A stretch of 64,000 bases of DNA from Saccharibacillus endophyticus (GTDB taxonomy: Bacteria > Bacillota > Bacilli > Paenibacillales > Paenibacillaceae), in the NCBI RefSeq assembly GCF_013185185.1, contig NZ_JAAZWE010000003.1, positions 434,001 through 498,000 on the forward strand. Direction: 5' to 3'. A model generated the notes under the pieces. The model was not told the DNA's origin, did not search any database, and saw nothing but the letters and a program-made list of their open reading frames with translations. Positions 17,812 to 26,944 of the stretch are shown one piece after another (position 1 is the first letter of the stretch; every line of letters starts with the position of its first letter). Position numbers and translations under genes: made by a program.

Positions 17812-18690
17812 ATGTATCATAAAACGACAGGCTATCGCATATTCAACGTCTTCAATACGATTTTTCTGATCTTCCTTGCCGTCTTGTGCATCATTCCGCT
17901 CGTGCACGTGCTGGCCGTATCGTTCAGCAGCAAAGCGGCGGCCGACGCCAATCTGGTCAGTCTGTGGCCGGTCGGTTTCTCGCTCGAAGCTTATAAAAAA
18001 ACGGCCGCCAATCCGCTGTTCCTGCACTCGTTATGGGTATCGGTCATGCGTACCGTCGTCGGCACGGCGATCACGCTGCTGATCACCTTCCTGGCTTCCT
18101 ACGCGTTGTCCAAAGAAAACAACGTGTTCAAAGGCCGCAATATCTACTCGTGGATTTTCGTGTTCAGCATGATCTTCAACGGCGGATTGGTTCCGTTCTA
18201 CATCGTCATCCAAAAAATCGGACTGATCAACTCGTTCTGGGTATTGGTTCTGCCGGGCGCGGTCAACACGTTCCTCGTCATTCTGATGCTGAATTTCTTC
18301 CGCGGCATTCCCAAAGAGTTGGAAGAAGCGGCACTGATGGACGGAGCCGGACATTTCCGCACCTTGTTCCGCATCTTCCTGCCGATCTCGCTGCCTTCGA
18401 TCGCCACGGTCGCGCTGTTCAGCATGGTTTTCCACTGGAACTCCTGGTTCGACGGCCTGCTGTACCTGAACAACGCCAAAGACTTCCCGCTGGCGACGTT
18501 CCTGCAAACGGTCATCATCCAGCAGGACATGAGCTCCATGAGCGTGAATCCGAAAGAAATGGAACTCATTTCGCAAACGACCGTCAAAGCCGCCCAGATC
18601 TTTATCGGCAGCGCGCCGATCCTGATCGTGTATCCGTTTTTGCAAAAATATTTCGTTAAAGGCATGACGGTGGGCTCGGTGAAAGGCTGA
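17812..18690 (+). CDS. Carbohydrate ABC transporter permease (YtcP type)
   Basis: This 292-residue second permease subunit has six predicted spans (IFLIFLAVLCIIPLVHVLAV and ITLLITFLASYAL among them) and the EAA loop ELEEAALMDGAGHFRTLFRI. It follows the LplB-type permease by 51 nt with GGAAAGAGG upstream of ATG. Together they form the channel for the sugar taken up by the upstream binding protein. The 3' end faces a gap rich in palindromes before the GH42 gene. Confidence 0.88.
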   Translation: MYHKTTGYRIFNVFNTIFLIFLAVLCIIPLVHVLAVSFSSKAAADANLVSLWPVGFSLEAYKKTAANPLFLHSLWVSVMRTVVGTAITLLITFLASYALSKENNVFKGRNIYSWIFVFSMIFNGGLVPFYIVIQKIGLINSFWVLVLPGAVNTFLVILMLNFFRGIPKELEEAALMDGAGHFRTLFRIFLPISLPSIATVALFSMVFHWNSWFDGLLYLNNAKDFPLATFLQTVIIQQDMSSMSVNPKEMELISQTTVKAAQIFIGSAPILIVYPFLQKYFVKGMTVGSVKG

Positions 18691-18723
18691 CCGATCGTCG
18701 CTCGGGATTCCGCGCTTGCCTTC

Positions 18724-18861
18724 GCAAAAGGAGAGCGCGGGGTTCATGCGTACGGGGGCGCTGCGGGGTGAAGGGTCTGCGGTCGCTGTCTCACTGGCGT
18801 TCAAAGGCGATCCTCGATCCCTTCACCCCTCCGCTGGTACGCACGCGCGCGCTGCTTTTGC
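18724..18861. repeat. Long imperfect palindrome 1
   Basis: The left arm has GCAAAAG (18724), GAGCGCG, GCGTAC (18748) and GGGGTGAAGGG (18765-18775). The right arm has CCCTTCACCCC (18819-18829), GTACGC (18837), GCGCGCGCT and CTTTTGC (18855-18861) in mirror order. The order of four complementary blocks on both sides makes chance unlikely. Confidence 0.6.
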
Positions 18862-18894
18862 AAAGGACGCGCCGGAAACCCTTGGACTCGGTTT

Positions 18895-18930
18895 AGCCCT
18901 GCCCCTCGCCTCTAAGGGAGGGGTAGGGCT
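18895..18930. repeat. Hairpin in the gap before the GH42 gene
   Basis: AGCCCT-G-CCCCTC pairs with GAGGGG-T-AGGGCT. It directly abuts a second hairpin at 18930-18958 with an 11-bp perfect stem (TGTTGTTCGCC) and loop AGAGACA. Confidence 0.6.
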
Positions 18931-19106
18931 GTTGTTCGCCAGAGACAGGCGAACAACAGCTGGTTTTGCAATAACTATTGAAGATGAATCAGGGATGATG
19001 TTAAAGGTAAAGGATATTGTTAGAAATAAAGCGAACCTTATAAACTCGAATGATTTTGTGATTTTGCCCTTGTTCTTTTGTTCTTGACCTTCTACACCCC
19101 CACCCC

Positions 19107-19302
19107 GGCGGTTGCCCAAGCGGAGGACAAAGGGAGGCGAAGAAGCGCCAGCGCTCGCCTTAAAGACTTTCCGGAGGAAAGTCACATCGGAAGCATACGC
19201 TAAAATGGATTCCCTACCCCCAGCAATGTTTTACACAATCAAGGGGAATCCATTTTCAACAGCGATCGAAGCCCCCTTTGTCCGCAGCGCCAACCAACCG
19301 CC
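19107..19302. repeat. Nested palindrome 2 (about 196 nt)
   Basis: Outer arms are GGCGGTTG (19107) with CAACCGCC (19295-19302) and GGACAAAGGG (19125-19134) with CCCTTTGTCC (19274-19283). Inner hairpins are GACTTTCC-3-GGAAAGTC (19165-19183) and AAAATGGATTCCC with GGGAATCCATTTT (19202-19256). The whole could fold as a multi-branched RNA or be a mobile palindromic repeat. Confidence 0.65.
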
Positions 19303-19332
19303 ATCCCCACCATCTTAAGGAGAGTGACAACA

Positions 19333-21399
19333 TTGACGTATGTTTACCCGCCCGTGAGCGAAAAGGTGCCTCATATGCTGCATGGAGCCGACTATAATCC
19401 GGAGCAGTGGCTCCGTTATCCGGAAGTGTTGGAAGAAGATATTCGTTTGATGAAATTAGCGAAGTGCAATGTCATGTCCGTCGGCATTTTCTCGTGGGCG
19501 ATGCTTGAACCGGAAGAAGGCGTGTTCACGTTCGAATGGATGGATCAGGTGCTGGACCGCTTCGCGGCGAACGGCATCTATGCGCTGCTGGCGACGCCGA
19601 GCGCGGCGCGTCCGGCTTGGCTCGCGCAAAAGTATCCCGAAGTGCTGCGTACCGAGCAGAACCGCGTCCGTAATCTGTTCGGCTTCCGGCACAACCATTG
19701 TCCGACGTCGCCCGCGTACCGCGAGAAGACGGGGATCATCAACCGCAAGTTAGCGGAGCGGTATTCGGATCATCCGGCGGTTATCGGGTGGCATATTTCC
19801 AACGAATTCGGCGGCGACTGCCATTGCGAATTGTGCCAAGCGGAGTTCCGCAAATTCGTGCAAAACAAGTACGGTACGCTGGACGAACTGAACCATGCGT
19901 GGTGGACGACGTTCTGGAGCCATACGGTAACGGACTGGTCGCAGGTCGAATCGCCGGCGCCGCACGGCGAGACGCAGGTGCATGCGATGAATCTGGACTG
20001 GCGCCGGTTCATCACGCAGCGCACGGTCGATTTTATCAATCACGAGACGGCGCCGCTGCGCGAGATCAATCCCGATCTTCCGGTAACGACCAACTTTATG
20101 GAGTTTTACGCAGGATTGGATTACTGGAAGTTCGCCGACGCGCTCGATTTCGTGTCGTGGGACAGTTATCCGACGTGGCATGACGCCGACGACGATTCCA
20201 ATCAAGCAGCTAAGATTGCCATGATGCACGATATCGTGCGCTCGATCAAAGGCGGCCGTCCTTTCCTGCTGATGGAGAGCACGCCGAGCTTGACCAACTG
20301 GCAGGACGTGAGCAAGCTCAAGCGTCCGGGCATGCACCTGCTGTCGTCGCTGCAAGCGGTCGCGCACGGTTCGGACAGCGTGCAGTATTTTCAATGGCGC
20401 AAAAGCCGGGGATCAAGCGAAAAGCTGCACGGCGCGGTCGTCGATCATGTCGGCCACGAACATACCCGCGTGTTCTCGGACGTGACGGACGTGGGCCGGG
20501 CGCTCGAAGGCATGGACCGGATCGTCGGCACGTCCGTGCCTGCGGAAGCCGCCGTGATCTTCGATTGGGAAAATCGCTGGGCGGTCAACGATTCGCAAGG
20601 CCCGCGCAACAAAGGCGTCAACTATGAAGAAACCGCGCAAAAGCATCACGAAGCGCTGTGGAAGCTCGGCGTGCCGACGGACGTGATCAGCATGGATGTC
20701 GATTTTTCCAAGTATAAGTTGATCGTGGCTCCGATGCTGTACATGGTACGCGAAGGTGTAGGGGAGAGGTTGGAAAAGTTCGTCGAAAACGGCGGCACTT
20801 TAGTGGTCACGTATTGGTCGGGCATCGTGAACGAGACCGACCTGTGCTTCTTGGGCGGATTCCCTGGGCCATTGCGCAAAGTGCTGGGCATTTGGTCCGA
20901 AGAGTTGGAAGGCCTGCATGACCGGGATCGGAACGCTTTGCGTTTGAACGGTTCTGGATCATTGGGGCTGTCGGGCGAGTACGAGATTTCCGAAATCTGC
21001 GATCTGATTCATCTGGAAGGCGCGGAAAGTCTGGGCGAGTATGCTTCCGATTTCTATGCGGGGCGCCCGGCGCTGACCGTGAATCAATTCGGCGAAGGCG
21101 AAGCTTACTATATCGCGGCTCGAACCGACGGATCGTTCCATGATGATTTCTATGCCGGGGTGGTTCAAAAAGCAGGCGTCGCCCGCGCGCTCGATACGAG
21201 CTTGCCGCAAGGAACTTCGGTCAACCTGCGCACGAACGGCGAAGCCGATTTCGTGTTCGTGCAAAACTATCGTCCCGAAGCGGTCACGTTCCCTCTGGAT
21301 CAGCGGATCTACCGCGATCTCGAGACGGGCGAGCAGGTAGGCGGCGAACTTGAGCTTCAACCTTACGACGTCGTGGTACTGGAACGCCGCCGAAACTAG
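19333..21399 (+). CDS. GH42 beta-galactosidase
   Basis: This 688-residue cytosolic glycoside hydrolase of family 42 cleaves terminal beta-galactosyl residues from oligosaccharides. The N-terminal TIM barrel has the acid/base Glu at about residue 158 (GWHISNEFGGD) and the nucleophile Glu at about 315 (FLLMESTPS). The cluster CHCELC just after the acid/base matches the zinc-binding Cys of this family. The trimerisation and C-terminal beta domains follow. The start is TTG 19333 with AAGGAG 10 nt upstream; GTG 19324 overlaps that site. Located after a sugar transporter, it likely hydrolyses the imported oligosaccharide. It ends at a strong terminator. Confidence 0.93.
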   Translation: MTYVYPPVSEKVPHMLHGADYNPEQWLRYPEVLEEDIRLMKLAKCNVMSVGIFSWAMLEPEEGVFTFEWMDQVLDRFAANGIYALLATPSAARPAWLAQKYPEVLRTEQNRVRNLFGFRHNHCPTSPAYREKTGIINRKLAERYSDHPAVIGWHISNEFGGDCHCELCQAEFRKFVQNKYGTLDELNHAWWTTFWSHTVTDWSQVESPAPHGETQVHAMNLDWRRFITQRTVDFINHETAPLREINPDLPVTTNFMEFYAGLDYWKFADALDFVSWDSYPTWHDADDDSNQAAKIAMMHDIVRSIKGGRPFLLMESTPSLTNWQDVSKLKRPGMHLLSSLQAVAHGSDSVQYFQWRKSRGSSEKLHGAVVDHVGHEHTRVFSDVTDVGRALEGMDRIVGTSVPAEAAVIFDWENRWAVNDSQGPRNKGVNYEETAQKHHEALWKLGVPTDVISMDVDFSKYKLIVAPMLYMVREGVGERLEKFVENGGTLVVTYWSGIVNETDLCFLGGFPGPLRKVLGIWSEELEGLHDRDRNALRLNGSGSLGLSGEYEISEICDLIHLEGAESLGEYASDFYAGRPALTVNQFGEGEAYYIAARTDGSFHDDFYAGVVQKAGVARALDTSLPQGTSVNLRTNGEADFVFVQNYRPEAVTFPLDQRIYRDLETGEQVGGELELQPYDVVVLERRRN

Positions 21400-21432
21400 C
21401 AGTTTGACCAACTTTGAATCATCGCGAAGACC

Positions 21433-21473
21433 AAGACGGGTGCGCTCAGGATCGATGCGCATCCGTCTTTTTT
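21433..21473 (+). terminator. Terminator of the GH42 gene
   Basis: AAGACGG-g-TGCGC pairs with GCGCA-t-CCGTCTT around an 11-nt loop, followed by six T. Confidence 0.9.
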
Positions 21474-21683
21474 GGCATGGTCCGGCTTTGCGTACAGATC
21501 TACCGATTCGGCTTTGGGCGCGGTCCTTAAGGCTCCCGTTTGCGGCTTGACAGCGCTGAAACAAGCCTATTCGAACTCTTTTTATACGTCGAAAGCATGA
21601 AATCGGGCAAGGAGAAGGGTCTGTTCGGAACGGCTTGGGTAATAGCATTGGAAGCAAGGCCAACCTGCTACAGAAAGGTGAGG

Positions 21684-22616
21684 ATGTATTTGAAAGCAAT
21701 CGTAATTGAGGAGTTTGGCGGACCTGACAAGCTGCATGAACAGAGCGTGCCCGAACCTAAGATCGATGCGAACCAGATCCTGATCAAGCTGTATGCGACA
21801 TCGGTGAATCCGGTCGACACGAAAATTCGGGAAGGCGCGATGGGAGAAGCTGCCGGCGAGTTTCCCCTGATTCTCGGCGGAGACGTCGCGGGGATCGTAA
21901 AAGAAGTCGGCGATAACGTGAGCCGCTTCAAACCGCGAGATCCGGTATTTGCCCGTCCGCGGGTATTCGGAACCTACGCGCAGTATGTAGCCGTGGATGC
22001 GGACGTCGTCGTGAAAAAACCGGAAAACCTAAGTTACGAAGAAGCGGCCGCGGTTCCTTTGGCGGGTCTGACGGCGTGGCAGGCGCTGGTGGATCACGGA
22101 AAAGTGAAAGCAGGCGATAAAGTGCTGATCCACGCGGGGGCGGGAGGAGTCGGCACCATGGCGATCCAGATTGCCAAGCATTTAGGCGCGACAGTCGCAT
22201 CGACGGCAAGCGCGGAGAACGAAGAACTTCTGAAATCGCTCGGCGTAGACCGTTTTATCAATTATAAAAAAGAAGACTTTTCCGAGGTGCTCTCGGATTA
22301 CGATATGGTACTCGACACGATGGGCGGCGATATTCAGCATAAAAGCTTCAAGGTGCTGAAGCCCGGCGGCCATCTGGTCTCGATTTTGGAAAAGCCCGAC
22401 GAAAGCCTGGCCAAAGACCTCGGCATCCATACGGCGCACTTCATGATGGAGCCGAAAGGGGAACAGTTGGAGAAGCTGGCCGAGCTGATCAAAAAAGGCG
22501 AGCTGAAGCCGGTCATCGATTCGACCTATTGGTTGAACGAGCAGGGCGTGCGCGATGCGCATGCCAAAAGCGAAAGCCATCATGCGAAAGGCAAGATCGT
22601 CATTCGCGAAAAATAA
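21684..22616 (+). CDS. NADP-dependent quinone oxidoreductase-like alcohol dehydrogenase
   Basis: This is a zinc-independent MDR-superfamily enzyme of about 310 residues (QOR type) that reduces quinones or alpha,beta-unsaturated carbonyls with NADPH. The N-terminal GroES-like domain has the motif TSVNPVDTKIREG. The Rossmann domain carries VLIHAGAGGVGTMAIQIAK. No catalytic-zinc Cys/His pattern is seen. ATG 21684 closely follows AAAGGTGAGG. The TTG six bases later would give the family-typical MKAIVIEEFGG with better spacing, so either start is possible. It is a single gene between two terminators. Confidence 0.85.
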   Translation: MYLKAIVIEEFGGPDKLHEQSVPEPKIDANQILIKLYATSVNPVDTKIREGAMGEAAGEFPLILGGDVAGIVKEVGDNVSRFKPRDPVFARPRVFGTYAQYVAVDADVVVKKPENLSYEEAAAVPLAGLTAWQALVDHGKVKAGDKVLIHAGAGGVGTMAIQIAKHLGATVASTASAENEELLKSLGVDRFINYKKEDFSEVLSDYDMVLDTMGGDIQHKSFKVLKPGGHLVSILEKPDESLAKDLGIHTAHFMMEPKGEQLEKLAELIKKGELKPVIDSTYWLNEQGVRDAHAKSESHHAKGKIVIREK

Positions 22617-22651
22617 CGGCGCAACGTCCTCGACTTGACGGCGTTTTTATC

Positions 22652-22700
22652 AAAAAGCACGGTTTCCTTCCGCGGGGGCGGTTAAGGAAGCCGTGCTTTT
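22652..22700 (+). terminator. Terminator of the oxidoreductase gene
   Basis: AAAAGCACGG-TTTCCTT pairs with AAGGAA-G-CCGTGCTTTT. It is strong, GC-rich at the core and usable in both directions. Confidence 0.85.
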
Positions 22701-22703
22701 GGT

Positions 22704-22709
22704 TATAAT
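22704..22709 (+). promoter_or_regulatory. Possible -10 element
   Basis: A perfect TATAAT lies 42 nt before the likely 5' end of the hypothetical gene that follows. No clear -35 is present. Confidence 0.3.
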
Positions 22710-22829
22710 AACAGCAACCGAAACCGAGAAAGCGAGGCGAATGAAATAAGCTTTATTCAATGGATAACGGCCGATCGTCCCATTCCCGAAGTCGAACCGA
22801 CCGGTTACCGGCTCGCGACCGTACGCGAA

Positions 22830-23207
22830 ATGATGGACCTCGGCATCCCCGCCGGACATCTTCCGTGGGAAGAGATGAACCCCGATAAGACTGTTATGTA
22901 TGCCCCCGACCCTCATGCAATCAACGATTTTTCTTTGAAAAAAAGCCCGATTTTCCCCAGAAGTTTGCAGCCGCTCACCCGTCGCACGCATATTTACAGC
23001 CTTGAAGCGGAATACGATTTCTCGGCTACGCTATGGACCTACATATCCGGGCTGGAACCGGGCACGCAGATCGAAATCTGGAATCTTTGGGACGGCTACG
23101 ACTTCCGGAGCGAACCGATCGCGGCCCGGCATTTGTCCCGCTCCGCTCTTAACCTTTCCGATCTTGAATGGCCGATCAACGAAAATGTATGCCTGAGTAT
23201 CCGTTGA
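22830..23207 (+). CDS. Hypothetical protein with unclear start
   Basis: The frame from ATG 22830 gives 125 residues (MMDLGIPAGHLPWEEMNPDK...) that look like real protein, with balanced composition and aromatic and charged residues. I do not recognise the family. The same frame is open and protein-like for 28 more codons upstream (SFIQWITADRPIPEVEPTGY) to an ATA codon at 22746 that has GAGG 8 nt before it. The only ATG there (22741) is out of frame and reads ATG-AAA-TAA. The gene therefore uses a rare start, has lost its start by a small indel, or really begins at 22830. Confidence 0.5.
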   Translation: MMDLGIPAGHLPWEEMNPDKTVMYAPDPHAINDFSLKKSPIFPRSLQPLTRRTHIYSLEAEYDFSATLWTYISGLEPGTQIEIWNLWDGYDFRSEPIAARHLSRSALNLSDLEWPINENVCLSIR

Positions 23208-23587
23208 CTTCGTCCGCACTCGGCAGCGACGAAAAGCCCTCCTCAGAGGGCCGATGCGTCAATGCGGTTTGGCTTTCCCCGAACGTCGCCCGTTCATCAA
23301 CCGATCCGCTCGTACCTTCCGCTGGCTTTTTCGCAAACAACCGTTTTTTCCGTCCGAATGCCGCGACCGATACATGCACGGCGAACGCGGCGTCGATTTC
23401 CGCCATCGCGATAGCGCCGTGGCGCCAACCCTTTGCCCGGGGTCGAGCCTCGGCTGATGACCCGATTTGATTAACCGAAGTTTATGAAGGAATATCGTCG
23501 CGTCCCAATCTTTTTCGGGTAATGATACAGATAGACAGCGGGAAAAGAAAGCAGAGGGAGTTTATCGAAAAGGAGTCGGATCGACCT
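23208..23587. other. Gap without a recognisable gene
   Basis: The stretch contains only short overlapping frames with Arg-rich, low-quality translations. A 6-bp hairpin, GCCCTC-4-GAGGGC, lies at 23236-23251 without a T run. Nothing else could be supported. Confidence 0.5.
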
Positions 23588-24460
23588 ATGGGAAACGAAC
23601 GGGAGCAAAGCGAAGCGGTAGCGACGGCGGAGTTGGCCGAGCAATGGCATGAAGCGCTGCAAGAACTCTATACGGAATTCCGCAAACGCAGCCGGGACGC
23701 GTTAAAGGACTACGACGAAGAAGATGTGCACCAAGCACGGGTCAGCGCGCGCAAGCTGCTGACGCTATTACAAGTGCTTGATCCCGACGGAGAGACCGGT
23801 TTATATCCGTTGATCAAAAAAGCGCAAAAGCGCTTCGGCCGGGTACGCGACGCGGACGTGCTGATCGGCGAGTTCAAAGCGCTCCGCAAAGAAGCCGAGT
23901 CGGAAGACCGCAACGACGAAGCCAAGCTGTTCAAGCGAATGGCGAAGCTGGAAAAAGGCGAACGCAAAGATCAACGCAAAAAGCTGAGCCGCAAACTGCC
24001 CAAAATCGTCAACAACAAGTTGGACAAAAAGTGGAAGACGTTCCTGAAAGACGACCTGCCGGAACTGGCCGCTCAAGCCGACGTCCGCCGCAGCGTGCGC
24101 GAATTGAAAGACGATTACCGCAAACGCCGCCACATCTACCAAGTCACATCCGATCGCGAAGGCCTGTACAGCGAACAAGCGTTGGAAACCCTGCATCAGG
24201 TGCGCATTGCCGCCAAACGCAGCCGTTACACCGCGGAAGCCGCTTCTTTCGCTTTGGATGCCAAACACGCCGAAGACGCGGAACGCTTCAAGCAGGTCCA
24301 AAAACAACTCGGCGAAGTCAACGACCGTCATGTCCACATCCAAATCGCCGAAGACTACGGCCCCGAAGCCTTGGATGTCGACCAAGAACACTGGAACCTG
24401 TTCCGCAAACGCCTGGACGATCAATTGAAAGCGTCCTTGGAAGCCGTAGGCGAACTATAA
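23588..24460 (+). CDS. CHAD domain protein
   Basis: This 290-residue, strongly charged, all-helical protein is of the CHAD family, named for conserved His residues and known to bind polyphosphate. The motifs VHQARVSARKLLTLLQVL and, in the second repeat, LHQVRIAAKRSRYTAEAASF are the paired histidine-containing helices. No CYTH domain is fused, and none is adjacent. ATG 23588 has AAAAGGAG 12 nt upstream; an earlier ATG at 23522 has no site. The role is probably polyphosphate binding, which is inferred from the family. Confidence 0.85.
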   Translation: MGNEREQSEAVATAELAEQWHEALQELYTEFRKRSRDALKDYDEEDVHQARVSARKLLTLLQVLDPDGETGLYPLIKKAQKRFGRVRDADVLIGEFKALRKEAESEDRNDEAKLFKRMAKLEKGERKDQRKKLSRKLPKIVNNKLDKKWKTFLKDDLPELAAQADVRRSVRELKDDYRKRRHIYQVTSDREGLYSEQALETLHQVRIAAKRSRYTAEAASFALDAKHAEDAERFKQVQKQLGEVNDRHVHIQIAEDYGPEALDVDQEHWNLFRKRLDDQLKASLEAVGEL

Positions 24461-24487
24461 GCCGAACGAAAGGATACGCTTGAACTG

Positions 24488-24514
24488 AAAAAGGCTCCCC
24501 GAAGGAGCCTTTTT
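24488..24514 (+). terminator. Terminator of the CHAD gene
   Basis: AAAAAGGCTCC pairs with GGAGCCTTTTT around a 4-nt loop, with T tail. Confidence 0.92.
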
Positions 24515-24651
24515 GTGCTGCCTTTCCTACCCAAAACCCAGAGCGAGCTAATGGGCGAAGGGAGAAATTCAGTAAAGGACGCCTTTGAGCTTGAAAAGCC
24601 GCAGGCTTTCCAAGCGAGACAGCGTCCTGAACGAATTTCTCCCGCAGCCCC

Positions 24652-25311
24652 CTAAGCGAGCTTTCCCCGGAGGAACTCGATTGCGTCATACAACATCACC
24701 GCCGCCTCCGCGCGCGTAATCTCGTCTTTCGGATGGAATTCTCCGTTCGCGTCCAACTTCGCGATCCCGCGAACAAGCGCCCGTTGAATCGAACCTTGAT
24801 AGTCGACGGTCAAATCCGCTTCGTCGGCAATCTCGCGCGGCTTGATATTGATCAAAGGCAGATTGCCTGCCTTCTCCATCGCCTGCATCAGATAATGCGT
24901 ATAGGCTTCTTTGGTCATGGAAGCGGAAGGATCGATCGATTCGGGAAGCTCCACGCCGTTGAAGTGCGCATTGACGAAAGCATCGGCGTACCATGCCTCG
25001 TCGTCGGCGGCCGGGAACAGATCATGTGCCGTAGGCACTTTGCCGGCTTCGAACGTGATCGCGGCAAGGCTTAGTTGAAGACCGCTTGCAATGAATTGAA
25101 CGCCCTGCGCGTTAGTCAGTACGGCTTCCGGATTGAAAGACACGGAACTCACTCCTTTGACCCGTCCGTCTTTTTTGAGCGCTTCGATTTTCTCCTGTCC
25201 GGTTACGCCGTTCAGATCGCCGAATCCGGTACTTGCCGCGAAGAGCTGACCGCCGAGCGACAGGGACAAGACGGATGCGGCGAGTACGGAAGAGATTGCT
25301 TTTTTATTCAT
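24652..25311 (-). CDS. Secreted SLH-type domain protein
   Basis: This 219-residue protein has a signal peptide (MNKKAISSVLAASVLSLSLG, cleavage near FAAS). The mature part resembles S-layer homology repeats, the last one clear: GIAKLDANGEFHPKDEITRAEAAVMLY. An earlier repeat has SVSFNPEAVLTNAQGVQFI. SLH repeats anchor proteins to pyruvylated secondary wall polymer, but no extra catalytic domain is present. GGAGG lies 8 nt before ATG. It is convergent with the CHAD gene. Confidence 0.75.
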   Translation of the reverse strand: MNKKAISSVLAASVLSLSLGGQLFAASTGFGDLNGVTGQEKIEALKKDGRVKGVSSVSFNPEAVLTNAQGVQFIASGLQLSLAAITFEAGKVPTAHDLFPAADDEAWYADAFVNAHFNGVELPESIDPSASMTKEAYTHYLMQAMEKAGNLPLINIKPREIADEADLTVDYQGSIQRALVRGIAKLDANGEFHPKDEITRAEAAVMLYDAIEFLRGKLA

Positions 25312-25448
25312 TTCGATGACCTCCTTGGATGTGGCGGAACGGGGCGCAAGATACAGGCTGCGAATATTCCGCTTCGATTGTGATTCTTACTGCTCCAGAC
25401 GTACGGGTTTTGGAAAAGGTTGCAGCTCGGCGTCGGGCAGATGAACAT

Positions 25449-25489
25449 AAAAAGCCGCCTTCCCGACCGATGGATCGGGAAAGCGGCTT
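25449..25489 (-). terminator. Terminator of the aldehyde dehydrogenase gene
   Basis: On the minus strand, AAGCCGCTTTCCCGA pairs with TCGGGAAGGCGGCTT around an 8-nt loop, followed by T. Confidence 0.92.
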
Positions 25490-25525
25490 GATTGAGCCGA
25501 GGCTTCGGTTCTTTTATTCAAACTG

Positions 25526-26944
25526 TTATTTCAGCATCTTTTTGATCAGAGCCATCTGTTCTTCGCCGTAAGGAGGGAAGATCAGCGTCGTTCCGCTTTC
25601 CGCGGAGGCGCGTTTGAGGATGCTCTTTTGATGGGAGAACGTGCGCAGGCTGTGAACGCCGTGATACGAGCCGGTGCCGGAAGCTCCGGTACCGCCGAAC
25701 GGCAGGTTCGGGTTCGAGACATGCAGCAGCGTGTCGTTGATGCAGCCGCCGCCGAACGGGATTTTTTCCAGCACGCGGTCCTGTACCTGCTCGTCGGTCG
25801 TGAACAGATAGAGCGACAGCGGACGCGGATGCTTGTTGACCAGACGGATCGCTTCTTCGATGTCTTCGTAAGTCAGGACGGGAAGGATCGGTCCGAACAG
25901 CTCTTCCTGCATGCTTGCCGCGTCCCACGAATCGATATCCAGCAGCGTCGGTTCGATGAACTTGGTGTCGCGATCGCCGTTTCCGCCGAATACGATGCTG
26001 TCCTTGTCTTTTTCCAAGATCTCGGTCAGACGGTCGAAGTGGCGTTCGTTGACGATCCGGCCGAAGTCCGGGCTGCTCCACATGTCTTCGCCGAGGAATT
26101 CGCGAATCGCGTTTTTCAAGGCGATCAGCAGCTGGATTTTTTTGCTTTCATGGACAAGCACGTAATCCGGCGCGATGCAGGTCTGACCGGCGTTGACCAG
26201 CTTGCCCCAAATGATGCGTTTGGCCGCCATGCGGATATCCGCATGCTTGTCGACGATCGCCGGGCTTTTGCCGCCCAGTTCCAGCGTGTACGGGATCAGC
26301 TGCTTGGCCGCCGCTTCGCCCACGATGCGGCCCACTTCGGTGCTGCCCGTGAAGAAGATGTAATCGAACGGCGAGTTGATCAGCGCGGTCACCGTATCTT
26401 TGCCGCCGTCCAGCACGCGCACGTAATGCTCTTCGAACACGTCGCCGATCAGTTGTTTCACGACGCGCGACACGTTAGGCGTGCTGTCGGACATTTTGAT
26501 CACGGCGCAGTTGCCTGTCGCGATCGCGCCGACCAGCGGTTCGAGCACGAGCTGGAACGGGTAGTTGAACGGCCCGATGATCAGCACGGTGCCGTGCGGT
26601 TCGTTGATCACGAAGCTGCTGGCTCCTGCGAGCGAGAGCGGGGTCGCTACGCGCTGCGGTTTGGACCACCGGTAGAGTTCTTTCGAAATTTCGGAAATGC
26701 TGTTCAGCACAAATCCGATTTCGGTCGAATACGCTTCGAAAGCGGGTTTGCCCAGATCGGCCTGCAGCGCTTCGAGCAAGGCCGGCTCGTAACGTTGGAT
26801 CGCCGCCTTCAGCTTGTCCAAGCGACGGATGCGGAATTTATAACTGCGCGTGCGGTCAGTGTCGTAAAAAGCGCGGTGCTCCTCGAGCATCTGCGCGACT
26901 TCCTCGGCGCTCCATTCTTTTTCAAACGTGTCCTTTGCGATCAT
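25526..26944 (-). CDS. Aldehyde dehydrogenase family protein
   Basis: This 472-residue NAD(P)-dependent aldehyde dehydrogenase is of the class 3/AlkH-like type without a long N-terminus. The catalytic Cys is at about residue 256 (NAGQTCIAPDYVL) and the general-base Glu at about 222 (LELGGKSPAIVDK). The cofactor loop is FFTGSTEVGRIV. The C-terminal segment, rich in hydrophobic and basic residues, resembles fatty-aldehyde dehydrogenases. ATG 26944 has AAGGAGG 9 nt upstream; a longer N-terminus in the same frame has no site. It is a single gene. Confidence 0.9.
   Translation of the reverse strand: MIAKDTFEKEWSAEEVAQMLEEHRAFYDTDRTRSYKFRIRRLDKLKAAIQRYEPALLEALQADLGKPAFEAYSTEIGFVLNSISEISKELYRWSKPQRVATPLSLAGASSFVINEPHGTVLIIGPFNYPFQLVLEPLVGAIATGNCAVIKMSDSTPNVSRVVKQLIGDVFEEHYVRVLDGGKDTVTALINSPFDYIFFTGSTEVGRIVGEAAAKQLIPYTLELGGKSPAIVDKHADIRMAAKRIIWGKLVNAGQTCIAPDYVLVHESKKIQLLIALKNAIREFLGEDMWSSPDFGRIVNERHFDRLTEILEKDKDSIVFGGNGDRDTKFIEPTLLDIDSWDAASMQEELFGPILPVLTYEDIEEAIRLVNKHPRPLSLYLFTTDEQVQDRVLEKIPFGGGCINDTLLHVSNPNLPFGGTGASGTGSYHGVHSLRTFSHQKSILKRASAESGTTLIFPPYGEEQMALIKKMLK

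Larger units (their letters stand above)
18691..19332. other. 642-nt gap built of nested inverted repeats
   Basis: No convincing gene is seen. A long imperfect palindrome spans 18724-18861 (arms with GCAAAAG, GCGTAC and GGGGTGAAGGG and their complements). Two adjacent hairpins lie at 18895-18930 and 18930-18958. An AT-rich stretch (18960-19085) carries a weak promoter-like pair, TTGTTA-16-TATAAA, at 19017-19044. A second nested palindrome spans 19107-19302. Confidence 0.6.

Noticed and set aside
23176..23457. Short frames on both strands in the gap before the CHAD gene
   Set aside because: No ribosome binding sites, Arg-rich or low-quality translations, and no recognisable motif.
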